Source: Pseudomonas putida
Lineage (GTDB): Bacteria; Pseudomonadota; Gammaproteobacteria; Pseudomonadales; Pseudomonadaceae
Reading direction: 5' to 3'
Length of the DNA stretch: 64,000 nt
Assembly (NCBI RefSeq): GCF_028682395.1
Contig: NZ_JANHLC010000001.1
Span: 1 to 64,000, forward strand
The notes under the pieces are model-generated. The model was not told where the DNA came from. It saw nothing but the letters and a program-made list of their open reading frames with translations, and searched no databases. Within the stretch, counting starts at the first letter, position 1; the number at the start of each line of letters is the position of its first letter. This document shows positions 46,668-55,867 of this stretch, piece by piece. The position numbers were made by a program, and so were the translations under genes.

Positions 46668-47420
46668 TTACTGATTTTGTGCTTCAGCGCGCCTTTGCCT
46701 GACTCGACGAGCCAGCATATTCAAGCCTTCGATCAACGCCGAGAAAGTCATCGCGGCATAGACATAACCTTTCGGCACATGGGCACCAAAGCCCTCGGCG
46801 ATCAGCGTCATACCGATCATGATCAGGAAGCCCAGCGCCAGCATGACCACCGTCGGGTTGTCATTGATAAAGCGCGCCAAAGGCTCGGCCGCCAGCAACA
46901 TCACCAGAACCGCAACCACGACCGCAATGACCATGATCGGCAAATGCTCGGTCATGCCGACCGCCGTGATGATGCTGTCGATGGAGAACACCAGGTCGAG
47001 CATCAGGATCTGGCCGATGGCCGCAGCGAAGCCCAGCGAAACACTCGGCGTCTTGTCCTCGGAGGCTACAGGCTCCGGGTCCATGCTGTGGTGAATCTCG
47101 GTGGTGGCCTTCCAGACCAGGAACAGGCCACCGGCGATCAGGATCATGTCTTTCCAGGAGAACGCCTGGCCGAACAACTCGATGACCGGCTCGGTCAACT
47201 GAACGATATAGGCAATGGTGCTCAGCAAGCCTAAACGCAGGATCAAGGCCATGCCAATGCCGATACGGCGTGCCTTGGCGCGAAAGCGCTCAGGCAGTTT
47301 GTTGGTCAGGATCGAGATAAAAATCAGGTTGTCGATGCCCAGCACCACTTCCATCACGATCAGTGTCGCCAGGGCAATCCAGGCGGTGGGGCTTGCAGCC
47401 AGTTGTAAAAGGTAATCCAT
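46668..47420 (-). CDS. TerC family membrane protein
   Basis: Integral membrane protein of 250 residues with seven or more helices and the TerC motifs [15 protein letters not shown] and [15 protein letters not shown], whose Asp residues are thought to bind metal. TerC-family (YkoY/YjbE) proteins are implicated in Mn2+ export or in metalating secreted enzymes. It stands 27 bp upstream of the small lipoprotein gene described next, which is transcribed the same way. Confidence 0.9.
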   Translation of the reverse strand: MDYLLQLAASPTAWIALATLIVMEVVLGIDNLIFISILTNKLPERFRAKARRIGIGMALILRLGLLSTIAYIVQLTEPVIELFGQAFSWKDMILIAGGLFLVWKATTEIHHSMDPEPVASEDKTPSVSLGFAAAIGQILMLDLVFSIDSIITAVGMTEHLPIMVIAVVVAVLVMLLAAEPLARFINDNPTVVMLALGFLIMIGMTLIAEGFGAHVPKGYVYAAMTFSALIEGLNMLARRVRQRRAEAQNQ

Positions 47421-47447
47421 GGGTCAGTCCTGATTCCGCGCTACGGG

Positions 47448-47702
47448 TTAGATTTCCTGGGTGGAATCCTGTTTCTCTTGCTTCTCTTCAGGCTCGCTCG
47501 GCTTGGGCTCAAGCTTGATCACGCCCTGGGTGGCCTCACTCAAAGCCTGGCCTGCGGCCTTGTGGGTATCGTCGATCGCTGCCTTGGCCGACTCAGCGGC
47601 CTGGTTCAACATCTGTTGTGCACTCTTCTCGGCCTGCTCGCAGCCACTCAACAACAATAGGCCAGCCACCAGGATGGCGGCGCTTGGAACGCTCAATTTC
47701 AT
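47448..47702 (-). CDS. Small lipoprotein
   Basis: Protein of 84 residues with lipobox LLLSGC, an alanine-rich amphipathic helix (SAQQMLNQAAESAKAAIDDTHKAAGQALSEATQG) and a Glu/Lys/Gln-rich tail. The envelope location is clear; the function is not. It is the first gene before TerC on the same strand. Confidence 0.7.
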   Translation of the reverse strand: MKLSVPSAAILVAGLLLLSGCEQAEKSAQQMLNQAAESAKAAIDDTHKAAGQALSEATQGVIKLEPKPSEPEEKQEKQDSTQEI

Positions 47703-47831
47703 ACTCGGTTTCCTTGTGTAGGCAGCCAACACCCTGGCCGTCGATAGCCGCGCATTTTAGGCAAGTGGATACTTCAGCAAAATTCGTATTTTTAGCTGCT
47801 ATACTTCGGTTTTCACGAACCCAGAACCGCT

Positions 47832-48728
47832 ATGCTCAATTACCGACAACTGCACTATTTCTGGGTGGTGGCCAAGACCGGCAGCATCGTGCGCGCCTGC
47901 GAGCAATTGAACCTGACGCCCCAGACCATCAGCGGGCAGATCAGCCTGCTTGAGCAGACCTTCGGTGTCGAACTGTTTCGCCGTGTCGGCCGCCGACTGG
48001 AGCTGACCGAGGCCGGCCGCCAGACCCTGCCCTATGCCGAGCAGATGTTTCAGCTGGGCGGCGAACTGGAAGCCATGCTCCGCGCGCGCCCCGACGAACA
48101 ACAGATCCTGTTTCGGGTCGGCGTCGCCGACGTCGTGCCCAAGTCCATTGTCTACCGCCTGATTGCCCCAACCATGGAGCTGGCCGAGACAATCCGCATC
48201 ACCTGTCGCGAAGATAAATTCGAACGCCTGCTCGCCGACCTGGCGATCCAGCGCCTGGATCTGGTGATTTCCGACAGCCCCATGCCAACGCACCTGGATA
48301 TCAAGGGCTATAGCCAGAAGCTGGGCGAATGCGGCATCAGCTTCTTTGCTACACCCGCGTTGGCCGAGCGCTATGGCGAAGACTTCCCCCACAGCCTGCA
48401 TGGCGCGCCCTTGCTGATTCCCGGAGCCGAAACCGTGGTGCGCAGCCGCTTGTTGCGCTGGTTTGCCGAGCTGCAGATCCAGCCCAGGATCATCGGCGAA
48501 TTCGATGACAGCGCCCTGATGCAGGCCTTCGGCCAATCCGGCAGCGGCGTCTTTATCGCCCCCAGCGTGATTGCCGAGGAAGTGAAGCGCCAGTACTCGG
48601 TCCAGTTACTGGGACAAACCGATGCGGTCAGCGAATCGTTCTACGCCATCTCGGTGGACCGCAAGGTCAAGCACCCCGCAATCGTTGCAATCACCGAAGG
48701 CGCCCGCCGCGAGCTATTTACCGTTTAA
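47832..48728 (+). CDS. nhaR: LysR family activator NhaR
   Basis: Protein of 298 residues beginning MLNYRQLHYFWVVAKTGSIVRACEQLNLTPQTISGQISLLEQTFG, the distinctive NhaR helix-turn-helix, and ending in a LysR effector domain. NhaR activates Na+/H+ antiporter and stress genes in response to Na+; no nhaA is adjacent here, so its local target is unknown. Its stop overlaps that of the convergent MFS gene by 4 bp. Confidence 0.88.
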   Translation: MLNYRQLHYFWVVAKTGSIVRACEQLNLTPQTISGQISLLEQTFGVELFRRVGRRLELTEAGRQTLPYAEQMFQLGGELEAMLRARPDEQQILFRVGVADVVPKSIVYRLIAPTMELAETIRITCREDKFERLLADLAIQRLDLVISDSPMPTHLDIKGYSQKLGECGISFFATPALAERYGEDFPHSLHGAPLLIPGAETVVRSRLLRWFAELQIQPRIIGEFDDSALMQAFGQSGSGVFIAPSVIAEEVKRQYSVQLLGQTDAVSESFYAISVDRKVKHPAIVAITEGARRELFTV

Positions 48729-49879
48729 CGACAGACTTGCGGCGAGCGGATCCGCATCAGCAGCGCCGCCAGCACAATTGCCAGCACGATAAACCCGGCG
48801 GCGGCAAAACCCAGGCTACCTAGGCCGAGGTTATCGATCACATGCCCGCCGACCAATGCGCCCAGGCCAATGCCCAGATTCGCCCCGGCAATGTTCAGCG
48901 AGGCCGCGAACGCCGGCGCCTCGGGCGCCGCCTTGATCAAGCGCACATGGCTGACCAGAAACAGCGCCGCCTGGGTCACGCCCCATACCACCATCGCCGC
49001 CGCCAGGCCGAAGACCGAGTGAATACTCGGCACCAGCGCGACCATGCCCCCGATCATGAACAGGCAGAACACCATCGACGCAATCAGGGGATGGCGATCG
49101 ACCATCCGCCCGCCCAACGAATTGCCAATCAGGCCGACCGCACCGAACCCCATCAAGCACCACCCCACCAACGTGCCGTTGAAACCGGCCAATCGCTCCA
49201 GGATATCGGCCAAATAGGTGTAGGCCGTAAACATGCCGCTGAACACCAAGATCGACAGCAGCACATGCCCCTGCATCAACGGACTGCGCAGGATGCCCAG
49301 TTGCGAACGCAATGACACCGCGGCCTTGGCGACCTGGCTGGCCGGCAGATACACCCAGAGCAGCAGCGCCTTGGCCAGCGCGATGATCGCCAGAATCGCA
49401 AAGGCACTGCGCCAGCCCAGCGCATCGGAAATCAGCGTGCCGACCGGAATACCGAAAACCGTGGCGCACACGATGCCGAAACCGATCTTGGCTATGGCGC
49501 GACCGGCAAACTCGGGGCCGACGATGTCTACCGCCGTCTCGCTGGCCAGCGCCCAGAACACTGGCAACCCCAGCGCCGGCAGCAAGCGCGCCAATGCCAT
49601 GATCCAGATATTGGGTGCCACCGCCGCCAGGCCATTGGCCAATGCGAACATCACCAGAATCGAGATAAACAGGCGCTTGCGCTCGAAGCGAGCGAAGTAG
49701 GCCGTCAGAAAGGGCCCGAATGCCGCCACCGTAAAGGCGAACAACGTCACCAGCAGACCGGCCTGGGGCACCGTTACTAGCAAATCGCGGGCAATGGCGG
49801 GCAACAGCCCGACAATGATGAATTCCGTGGTCAGCACGGTAAAACCGGCCGCTGACAACAGCAGGATGGGCAACAACAT
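48725..49879 (-). CDS. MFS transporter, DHA1-like efflux
   Basis: Protein of 384 residues with 12 predicted helices, starting LPILLLSAAGFTVLTTEFIIVGLLPAIARDL. The TEFIIVGLLP segment is typical of sugar-efflux/arabinose-polymer (AraJ, PbuE-like) exporters. The ATG at 49879 follows CCGGAGTTATTC. The substrate is unknown; efflux is inferred from subfamily. Confidence 0.87.
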   Translation of the reverse strand: MLLPILLLSAAGFTVLTTEFIIVGLLPAIARDLLVTVPQAGLLVTLFAFTVAAFGPFLTAYFARFERKRLFISILVMFALANGLAAVAPNIWIMALARLLPALGLPVFWALASETAVDIVGPEFAGRAIAKIGFGIVCATVFGIPVGTLISDALGWRSAFAILAIIALAKALLLWVYLPASQVAKAAVSLRSQLGILRSPLMQGHVLLSILVFSGMFTAYTYLADILERLAGFNGTLVGWCLMGFGAVGLIGNSLGGRMVDRHPLIASMVFCLFMIGGMVALVPSIHSVFGLAAAMVVWGVTQAALFLVSHVRLIKAAPEAPAFAASLNIAGANLGIGLGALVGGHVIDNLGLGSLGFAAAGFIVLAIVLAALLMRIRSPQVCR

Positions 49880-50181
49880 GAATAACTCCGGAAACGGCAA
49901 AGCCGGCGCCAGCCCAAAGGCCCGCCGAGAGTGAGATTGAAAGAATGGCTAATTGTAACAGACTACACAGCGCGACCCCATCGCCGCACCATTCCTACAC
50001 CACTCCTACAGGACCAATCGCCAGGCGGGCCCAAGCTGCCCGAGCCCCTGTGTTAAAGTCGCGCCACTGCGCATAAACCGCCCTGACTATCGGCAACCCC
50101 TTATTGCGCGCGAACGCCATGCGGCCTGCTCTTTTTGCCGCGCTTTTCTTTCATGCTGTCCATAAAAACCAGAGTTGCCTC
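49880..50181. other. Divergent promoter region between MFS gene and sstT
   Basis: These 302 bp hold the divergent promoters of the MFS and SstT genes. No gene, strong palindrome or repeat is visible. Confidence 0.5.
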
Positions 50182-51411
50182 ATGAATGCTTCTCCCTCAC
50201 TGCTGCAACGCCTATACGGCACCAGCCTGGTCACACAGATCGCCATCGGTCTGGCCGCCGGTATTTTGCTAGCCCTGCTGCTCCCCGATGCGGCCCGCGC
50301 CGTTGCCTTTATCGGCAAAGTTTTTGTCAGTGCCCTGAAAGCCGTGGCGCCGATCCTGGTCTTCGTCCTGGTCATGGCGTCCATCGCCAACCACAAGCAC
50401 GGCCAGGAAACCCATATCCGCCCGATCCTGTTCCTCTACCTGCTTGGCACCTTCGCGGCCGCCGTGGTCGCGGTCGTGGCCAGCATGGCGTTCCCCTCCT
50501 CGCTCGTCCTGGCCACCCATGACGTGACCGTCGCTGCGCCCGGCGGTATCGGCGAGGTGCTGCAAGGGCTGCTGCTGAGTGTGGTCGACAACCCGATCAG
50601 CGCCCTGATGAACGCCAACTTCATCGGCATCCTGGCCTGGGCCATCGGCATGGGCATTGCGATCCGCCATGCCGGCGAAACCACCCGCCAGGTCCTGGGC
50701 GACTTGTCCAATGGCGTGTCGGTGATCGTCAAGATGGTGATCCGCTTCGCACCGCTGGGGATCTTTGGCCTGGTGGCCTCGACACTGGCCGAATCCGGGT
50801 TCGGCGCCCTGCTGGGCTACCTGCACCTGCTGGTGGTACTGATCGGCTGCATGCTGTTCGTCGCCCTGGTGATCAACCCCCTCATCGTGTTCTGGAAGAT
50901 TCGTCGCAACCCTTACCCGCTGGTCTTTACCTGCCTGCGCGAAAGCGGCGTGATGGCCTTCTTCACCCGCAGTTCAGCGGCGAATATCCCGGTGAACATG
51001 GCCCTGAGCGAACGCCTGGGCCTGCATGAAGACACCTACTCGGTATCGATCCCGCTGGGGGCGACCATCAATATGGCCGGCGCGGCGATCACCATCACCG
51101 TCCTGACGCTGGCGGCGGTACACACCCTGGGGATTGCGGTCGATGTGCCGACCGCCATCCTGCTCAGCGTAGTCTCGGCGGTTTGCGCCTGCGGCGCCTC
51201 CGGGGTCGCTGGCGGCTCGCTACTGCTGATTCCGCTGGCCTGCAGCCTGTTCGGCATCCCCAGCGAAATCGCCATGCAGGTGGTTGCCGTCGGTTTTATC
51301 ATCGGCATCCTGCAAGACTCCGCCGAAACCGCGCTGAACTCCTCCACCGACGTACTGTTCACGGCAGCCGCCTGCATGGCCGGCGAAGAAAAGGCCGGAC
51401 GCGCGGCATAG
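50182..51411 (+). CDS. sstT: Na+/serine-threonine symporter
   Basis: Transporter of 409 residues in the glutamate-transporter (DAACS) fold: [22 protein letters not shown] (serine-rich hairpin), [13 protein letters not shown] (Na+ site) and [23 protein letters not shown]. It matches SstT, which takes up serine and threonine with Na+. I begin it at ATG 50182 ([11 protein letters not shown]); the frame extends upstream without a ribosome binding site. Confidence 0.93.
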   Translation: MNASPSLLQRLYGTSLVTQIAIGLAAGILLALLLPDAARAVAFIGKVFVSALKAVAPILVFVLVMASIANHKHGQETHIRPILFLYLLGTFAAAVVAVVASMAFPSSLVLATHDVTVAAPGGIGEVLQGLLLSVVDNPISALMNANFIGILAWAIGMGIAIRHAGETTRQVLGDLSNGVSVIVKMVIRFAPLGIFGLVASTLAESGFGALLGYLHLLVVLIGCMLFVALVINPLIVFWKIRRNPYPLVFTCLRESGVMAFFTRSSAANIPVNMALSERLGLHEDTYSVSIPLGATINMAGAAITITVLTLAAVHTLGIAVDVPTAILLSVVSAVCACGASGVAGGSLLLIPLACSLFGIPSEIAMQVVAVGFIIGILQDSAETALNSSTDVLFTAAACMAGEEKAGRAA

Positions 51412-51429
51412 CCCACGCGACACCCGGCA

Positions 51430-51471
51430 AAAAAAGACCCCGGCGGATCCATGATCCGGCCGGGGTCTTTT
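51430..51471 (+). terminator. Terminator after sstT
   Basis: AAAGACCCCGGC pairs with GCCGGGGTCTTT, with A and T runs on the two sides, 20 bp after the sstT stop. Also usable by the convergent DUF1993 gene. Confidence 0.85.
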
Positions 51472-51491
51472 GCTTCAGGCCTCTGAGGAAA

Positions 51492-52001
51492 TCAGAAAGC
51501 GCCCATGTAGTCGCGCTTGCCGATAACCACGCCGTTGTGACGCAGAATCGCGTAGGCCGTGGTGATATGGAAGAAGAATTGCGGCAAACCGTAGGTCAGC
51601 AGGTAAGCTTGGCCAGTGAAGCGCTTTTCTTTCGGGGTGCCCTGGCGGGTGATGATCTCGATACCTTCCTTGCCATCGATCTGCTCGGGCTTGAAGCCGT
51701 CGATAAAGGCCAGCACCTTGGCGATCAGGGCCTGCAGCTCGGCGAACGTGGCCTCATTGTCGTCGTACTTGGGCAACTCGACCTCAGCCAGACGCGCCGA
51801 AACGCCCTTGGCGAAGTCGACGGCGATCTGTACCTGGCGTACCAGCGGGAACATATCCGGCGCCAGGCGGGCCTGGAGAAACACCGAAGGTTCGATATTG
51901 CGTGCAGCGGCGTCGGCTTCGGCCTTGGTCAGCACATTGCTGAGCGCCGTGAGCATCTGTTTGAAGACCGGAATGGAAGCGGCGTAGAGGGAAATAGTCA
52001 T
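51492..52001 (-). CDS. DUF1993 family protein
   Basis: Protein of 169 residues (MTISLYAASIPVFKQMLTALSNVLTKAEADAAARNIEPSVFLQARLAPDMFPLVRQVQIA ... LPQFFFHITTAYAILRHNGV), a DUF1993 protein with a DinB-like four-helix bundle expected and no known reaction. The ATG at 52001 follows GAGAGTTCC. It diverges from the YceH-like gene. Confidence 0.85.
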   Translation of the reverse strand: MTISLYAASIPVFKQMLTALSNVLTKAEADAAARNIEPSVFLQARLAPDMFPLVRQVQIAVDFAKGVSARLAEVELPKYDDNEATFAELQALIAKVLAFIDGFKPEQIDGKEGIEIITRQGTPKEKRFTGQAYLLTYGLPQFFFHITTAYAILRHNGVVIGKRDYMGAF

Positions 52002-52130
52002 GGAACTCTCGCAAGGCAGTGGCGTGGAGGGAAAGGGCGGATTATAGCCCCGCTTGCGCTGCAAAGCGGCTTGTCTTTTAGCCGGTAAAACTCCTACGCT
52101 AAGAACCTTCAAAAGCATAGGGAAAGCGCG

Positions 52131-52781
52131 ATGAACACCGAACAAGCAACCAGCGGCGAGGCGTTGCAACTCAACAGCACGGAAATCCGCATTCTCGGTT
52201 CCCTGATCGAAAAGCAGGCCACCAGCCCGGAAACCTACCCGCTGACCCTCAACGCACTGGTCATCGCCTGCAACCAGAAGACCAGCCGCGAACCGGTGAT
52301 GAACTTGAGCCAGGGCCAGGTGGGCCAGAGCCTGCGCACGCTTGAAGGGCGCGGCTTTACCCGCCTGGTGATGGGCAGCCGCGCCGATCGCTGGGAACAT
52401 CGGGTGGACAAGGCCCTGGAACTGGTCCCGGCCCAGGTTATCCTGATAGGCCTGCTCTTGCTGCGCGGCCCGCAAACCGTCAATGAATTGCTGACCCGCA
52501 GCGGCCGAATGCATGACTTCGAGGACAGCGAGCAGGTCGTCCACCAGCTTGAACGCCTGATCGCACGAGGCTTGGCCCTGCTACTGCCGCGCCAGGCCGG
52601 CCAGCGCGAAGACCGCTATATGCATGCCCTGGGCGATCCGGCAGATATCGAGAGCATTCTTGCGGCACGCCAACAGGCTCCGGAGCGCAGCGCCGGCAAC
52701 AGCGTCGCGCTGGAACGCATCGAAGAGCTCGAAGCCCGGATTGCCGCCCTCGAAGAACGCCTGTCACGACTCGAAGCCTAA
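52131..52781 (+). CDS. YceH family protein (UPF0502/DUF480)
   Basis: Protein of 216 residues with two winged-helix domains ([44 protein letters not shown] and [27 protein letters not shown]) and a C-terminal coiled coil ([24 protein letters not shown]). It is highly conserved in gammaproteobacteria; a regulatory or DNA-binding role is presumed from fold only. Confidence 0.9.
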   Translation: MNTEQATSGEALQLNSTEIRILGSLIEKQATSPETYPLTLNALVIACNQKTSREPVMNLSQGQVGQSLRTLEGRGFTRLVMGSRADRWEHRVDKALELVPAQVILIGLLLLRGPQTVNELLTRSGRMHDFEDSEQVVHQLERLIARGLALLLPRQAGQREDRYMHALGDPADIESILAARQQAPERSAGNSVALERIEELEARIAALEERLSRLEA

Positions 52782-52791
52782 CCGCACACAA

Positions 52792-52810
52792 GGGCGAGCC
52801 TCGCTCGCCC
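52792..52810. terminator. Hairpin between convergent YceH and AroE-like genes
   Basis: GGGCGAGC/GCTCGCCC, 8 bp, with loop CTC. It fills the 40-bp gap between two converging stops; the T run is lacking. Confidence 0.6.
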
Positions 52811-52821
52811 ACCTCGCTGGC

Positions 52822-53640
52822 TCAGCCCCTGGCAAATTGCATCGCCCGCTGGAATTGCTCGTCGCTGGGGCGCACACCGGTGTACAGGACAAATTGCTCC
52901 AGAGCCTGCAAGGCAATCACTTCAAGGCCGGTAATCAGCTGTTTGCCAAGGCGCTCCCCCAGCCGGATCAACGGCGTTAGCGGTGGATTAGCCACGACAT
53001 CGAAGATGATTTGTGCAGCCTCGACGGCGGCCTCCTCGAATGCCAACTGCTGTGCCTCGGCGCCACCGCTCATGCCAATGGGGGTGACATTGATCAGCAT
53101 CTGCGGCCGCTCCCGGCCCAACTCGCTTTGCCAGGCCAATCCGCAGCTATCGGCCAACGCGCGACCTGCCGCCTCGTTGCGAGCCACGATCAAGCCATTG
53201 CGGTAACCCCCATCGCGCAAGGCCGACGCAACCGCCTTGGCCATGCCGCCGCTGCCACGCAAGGCGAACGAGGTGCCCGGCGGTATCCGATGGTGCGCGA
53301 GCAACTGGGCAATCGCCAGGTAATCGGTGTTGTAGGCCTTGAGATGCCCGCCCGTGTTGACGATGGTATTGATCGATTCGATGGCCCGCGCCGAAGCATC
53401 CAGCTCATCGACCAGCTCGATGCAGGCCTCCTTGAACGGCATCGACACGCCACAACCGCGAATACCCAGGGCGCGAATACCACCGACAGCGCCAGGCAGA
53501 TCGTCGGTACTGAATGCCTTGTAATAGAAATTCAGCCCCAGTTGCCCGTACAGGTGATTGTGGAAGCGCACACCGAAGTTGCCCGGCCGCCCCGCCAGGG
53601 ACATGCAGAGTTGGGTGTCCTTATCAGCGGTTATCTGCAT
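52822..53640 (-). CDS. Shikimate 5-dehydrogenase family protein (AroE-like)
   Basis: Protein of 272 residues with catalytic Lys in VSMPFKEACIELVDELD, NTDYLAIAQLL (catalytic Asp) and a Rossmann domain (RGSGGMAKAVASALRDGG). It resembles the AroE/YdiB/SdhL group rather than the housekeeping AroE, because the substrate block is CGVSMPFKE rather than GLNVTxPFKE. It probably reduces a shikimate- or quinate-like compound with NADP. The ATG at 53640 follows CCAGGTAGTGAAT. Confidence 0.85.
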   Translation of the reverse strand: MQITADKDTQLCMSLAGRPGNFGVRFHNHLYGQLGLNFYYKAFSTDDLPGAVGGIRALGIRGCGVSMPFKEACIELVDELDASARAIESINTIVNTGGHLKAYNTDYLAIAQLLAHHRIPPGTSFALRGSGGMAKAVASALRDGGYRNGLIVARNEAAGRALADSCGLAWQSELGRERPQMLINVTPIGMSGGAEAQQLAFEEAAVEAAQIIFDVVANPPLTPLIRLGERLGKQLITGLEVIALQALEQFVLYTGVRPSDEQFQRAMQFARG

Positions 53641-53887
53641 ATTCACTACCTGGAGAATAATTTCAGATGGACGGGATTGGGGCCGCGCCCGGTTCTCGTC
53701 GATCATATGACGTCGTTTAGAAAACGGTCCTGCGTAAATCAGATTTCTGATTGAGGAGCAGGGATAAACCTTACACAAGATTTACTCAACACCGTCGCAG
53801 AACTTCCAGAAACCGCTGTCTTAGAAGCATCCCCGCGAGAATGTCCGACTATCACGAGCGCGGGGGCAGGAAACCCGAGGAACCGTC

Positions 53888-54244
53888 ATGATTCGTACAA
53901 TCCCCAAGATAGCCTTGCTTATCGGTGCACTCGCGGTCGCAGGCCAGGCCAGCGCTCATGGCGGCGGTGGTTGGGGTGGCCCCGCCTTGCTGGGCGCAGT
54001 GGTCGGCGCCACGATCGTCGGTACGGCGATGTCCAGCCCGAGCCGGACTGTCTACGTGCAACAGCAACCGACCTATTACGCGCCACCGCCGGTGTATTAC
54101 CAGCCACAGCCGATCTACGTGCAGGCCCCACCGCCTCCGGTCTACTACCAGGGCTACTACCGCCAGCCGGCGCCGGTCTACTATGGTCCGCCACGGGGTT
54201 ACTACGGTCCACCGCGCGGCTACTACGGCCCGCCACGCTGGTAA
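53888..54244 (+). CDS. Secreted Tyr/Pro-rich repeat protein
   Basis: Protein of 118 residues: signal peptide (cleavage near GQASA), a Gly-rich hydrophobic stretch (GGPALLGAVVGATIVGTAM) and a tail rich in Tyr, Pro and Gln ending in three GPPRxYY-type repeats. This resembles small glycine-zipper/proline-rich surface proteins. Low-complexity composition prevents a functional guess. The ATG at 53888 follows GAGGAACCGTC. Confidence 0.7.
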   Translation: MIRTIPKIALLIGALAVAGQASAHGGGGWGGPALLGAVVGATIVGTAMSSPSRTVYVQQQPTYYAPPPVYYQPQPIYVQAPPPPVYYQGYYRQPAPVYYGPPRGYYGPPRGYYGPPRW

Positions 54245-54257
54245 CAGCAGCCCTGCG

Positions 54258-54287
54258 GGCCCCGCCATTGCGGGGCCGCTTGGTTTT
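54258..54287 (+). terminator. Terminator after the repeat-protein gene
   Basis: GGCCCCGC/GCGGGGCC around CATT, followed by GCTTGGTTTT, 14 bp after the stop. Confidence 0.7.
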
Positions 54288-54463
54288 CGGCGCTGAACTT
54301 GTCTGGAACACATCCACGCAGGTCGCCCGCAGAACAGTATGATGGGGGAGCAATCGAGCATTATGGCCAAGCGCGAATCCAGGGAAACGGATCGAGCGCC
54401 GTCACATACCCGCCAAATAGCCTCGATAGAATCGGTTCAACCATAAAAACAAGGACGCCCGAC

Positions 54464-54658
54464 ATGCCGACCCAGAACCCGCACCGTATCGCCGGCCTGT
54501 GCACTGGCGACAAGGTTTACAGCGCGCTGACCGAGCTCAAGCACCTGGAAACCCATCGCACCGCCAAGTTTGCGGCTTTGCTGGCGCAAAACCTGGTGAA
54601 CAAGGGCCTGCTGAGCGATCGGGAAGTGGTCGACATGCTCGACCAGGTGGTGGACTGA
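54464..54658 (+). CDS. Small hypothetical protein
   Basis: Protein of 64 residues (PTQNPHRIAGLCTGDKVYSALTELKHLETHRTAKFAALLAQNLVNKGLLSDREVVDMLDQVVD), mostly alpha-helical, cytoplasmic. Good ribosome binding site (AAGGACGCCCGAC). Known to me only as a conserved Pseudomonas hypothetical. Confidence 0.7.
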   Translation: MPTQNPHRIAGLCTGDKVYSALTELKHLETHRTAKFAALLAQNLVNKGLLSDREVVDMLDQVVD

Positions 54659-54817
54659 ATAGTCGGCCGCCGTTGCCACAGGCTATCGCCGCACGCGCCG
54701 CATTCGTCCCCCGTCGCATGGATCCTCGCGGTAAACCGCATCGCCCCTAGTGCGAGCGCTACACACTCGGGGGCGAGCTAACGAGCACCGCAGCGACCCT
54801 GTCCAACACGGCTGCGC

Positions 54818-55255
54818 TCAAGCCAACGCCTTGAGCGTGGCGGCAATGGCCTGCAACGCCGCCGCATCGCCCTGCTCTCCCCAGTACGCGGCAATGATCT
54901 GCGAGTCTGCGTCGACCTTGTAGACATCCGCCGGCAACGTCTGCAAATGCGTGAGTACCGCCGGGTCCTCACACGCCTCGCGCCATTGATTGACCCACAC
55001 GCCTGGGGTGATCTGCCAGTAACTCCAGCAGGCCGGTTGGCTCGCGCGCCGTGGCCGATGGTACTGCGGGCACGGGCTCGGCGGCTCTTTGGCCAGCCAA
55101 TGTGGCCACTCCTGCGGCGCCAGTTGCATACCCAGGCCGATGCGTCTGGCCTCCATGCGCGCGGCCATTTGCCCAGTGTGGCGGCGTGACGGACGCAACC
55201 AGACCAACGGACTCAGAACCACCGCAAGGATTGACACCACTATCCAGACCGTCAT
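54818..55255 (-). CDS. Membrane-anchored hypothetical protein
   Basis: Protein of 145 residues with an N-terminal helix (VWIVVSILAVVLSPLVWL) and a soluble part with conserved Trp and Cys residues (EWPHWLAKEPPSPCPQYHRP, WSYWQITPGVWVNQW). Cytoplasmic or periplasmic side not certain. No recognised family. Confidence 0.7.
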   Translation of the reverse strand: MTVWIVVSILAVVLSPLVWLRPSRRHTGQMAARMEARRIGLGMQLAPQEWPHWLAKEPPSPCPQYHRPRRASQPACWSYWQITPGVWVNQWREACEDPAVLTHLQTLPADVYKVDADSQIIAAYWGEQGDAAALQAIAATLKALA

Positions 55256-55359
55256 ATGAGTAGTTCCCGATTCTTGGTGAGCGGTTGATCCAGGTCTGAA
55301 CCTACCCGCTTGAAAGCAGCCATACTTCTATTCATCGCAATCCTCAGGAGGTGCCCCTC

Positions 55360-55797
55360 ATGCCCTACCACCATATTCTGGTCGCCGTCGACCTAACCGA
55401 AGAATGCGATCCCGTGATTCACCGCGCTCGCGAACTGTCTGTCAGCAACGGCGCCAAGCTGTCGCTGGTGCATATCGTCGAACCCATGGCCATGGCCTTT
55501 GGTGGAGATGTGCCGATGGACCTCTCCCAACTGCAACAGCAGCAATTCGACCAGGCCAAGGAGCGTCTTGAGCGCCTGATCGTCAAATACCCTGAGCTGT
55601 CCAAAGACACCAGCCACCTGACTTACGGCCAGCCACGCCAGGAAATCCACCATCTGGCCAAGGAGCAAGGCTGCGACCTGATCGTGGTCGGTAGCCATGG
55701 TCGCCATGGCCTGGCCTTGTTGCTCGGCTCCACCGCCAACGACGTGCTGCACGGTGCACCTTGCGATGTACTCGCGGTACGCCTGGCCAAGAACTAA
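55360..55797 (+). CDS. Universal stress protein (UspA family)
   Basis: Protein of 145 residues (MPYHHILVAVDLTEECDPVIHRARELSVSNGAKLSLVHIVEP) with the ATP-binding signature G-2x-G-9x-GST in VGSHGRHGLALLLGSTANDV. USPs accumulate in stress and starvation. The ATG at 55360 follows CAGGAGGTGCCCCTC; a GTG at 55351 overlaps that site. Confidence 0.93.
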   Translation: MPYHHILVAVDLTEECDPVIHRARELSVSNGAKLSLVHIVEPMAMAFGGDVPMDLSQLQQQQFDQAKERLERLIVKYPELSKDTSHLTYGQPRQEIHHLAKEQGCDLIVVGSHGRHGLALLLGSTANDVLHGAPCDVLAVRLAKN

Positions 55798-55811
55798 AAC
55801 GCTGCACCAGT

Positions 55812-55851
55812 AAAAAGCCCGACACCCACAATCCGTGGGGTCGGGCTTTTT
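55812..55851. terminator. Bidirectional terminator
   Basis: AAAAAGCCCGACxCCCAC against GTGGGxTCGGGCTTTTT around loop AATCC. It lies between the convergent usp and uup genes with A/T runs on both sides. Confidence 0.85.
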
Positions 55852-55867
55852 ATTGCCCGGCGTTCGT

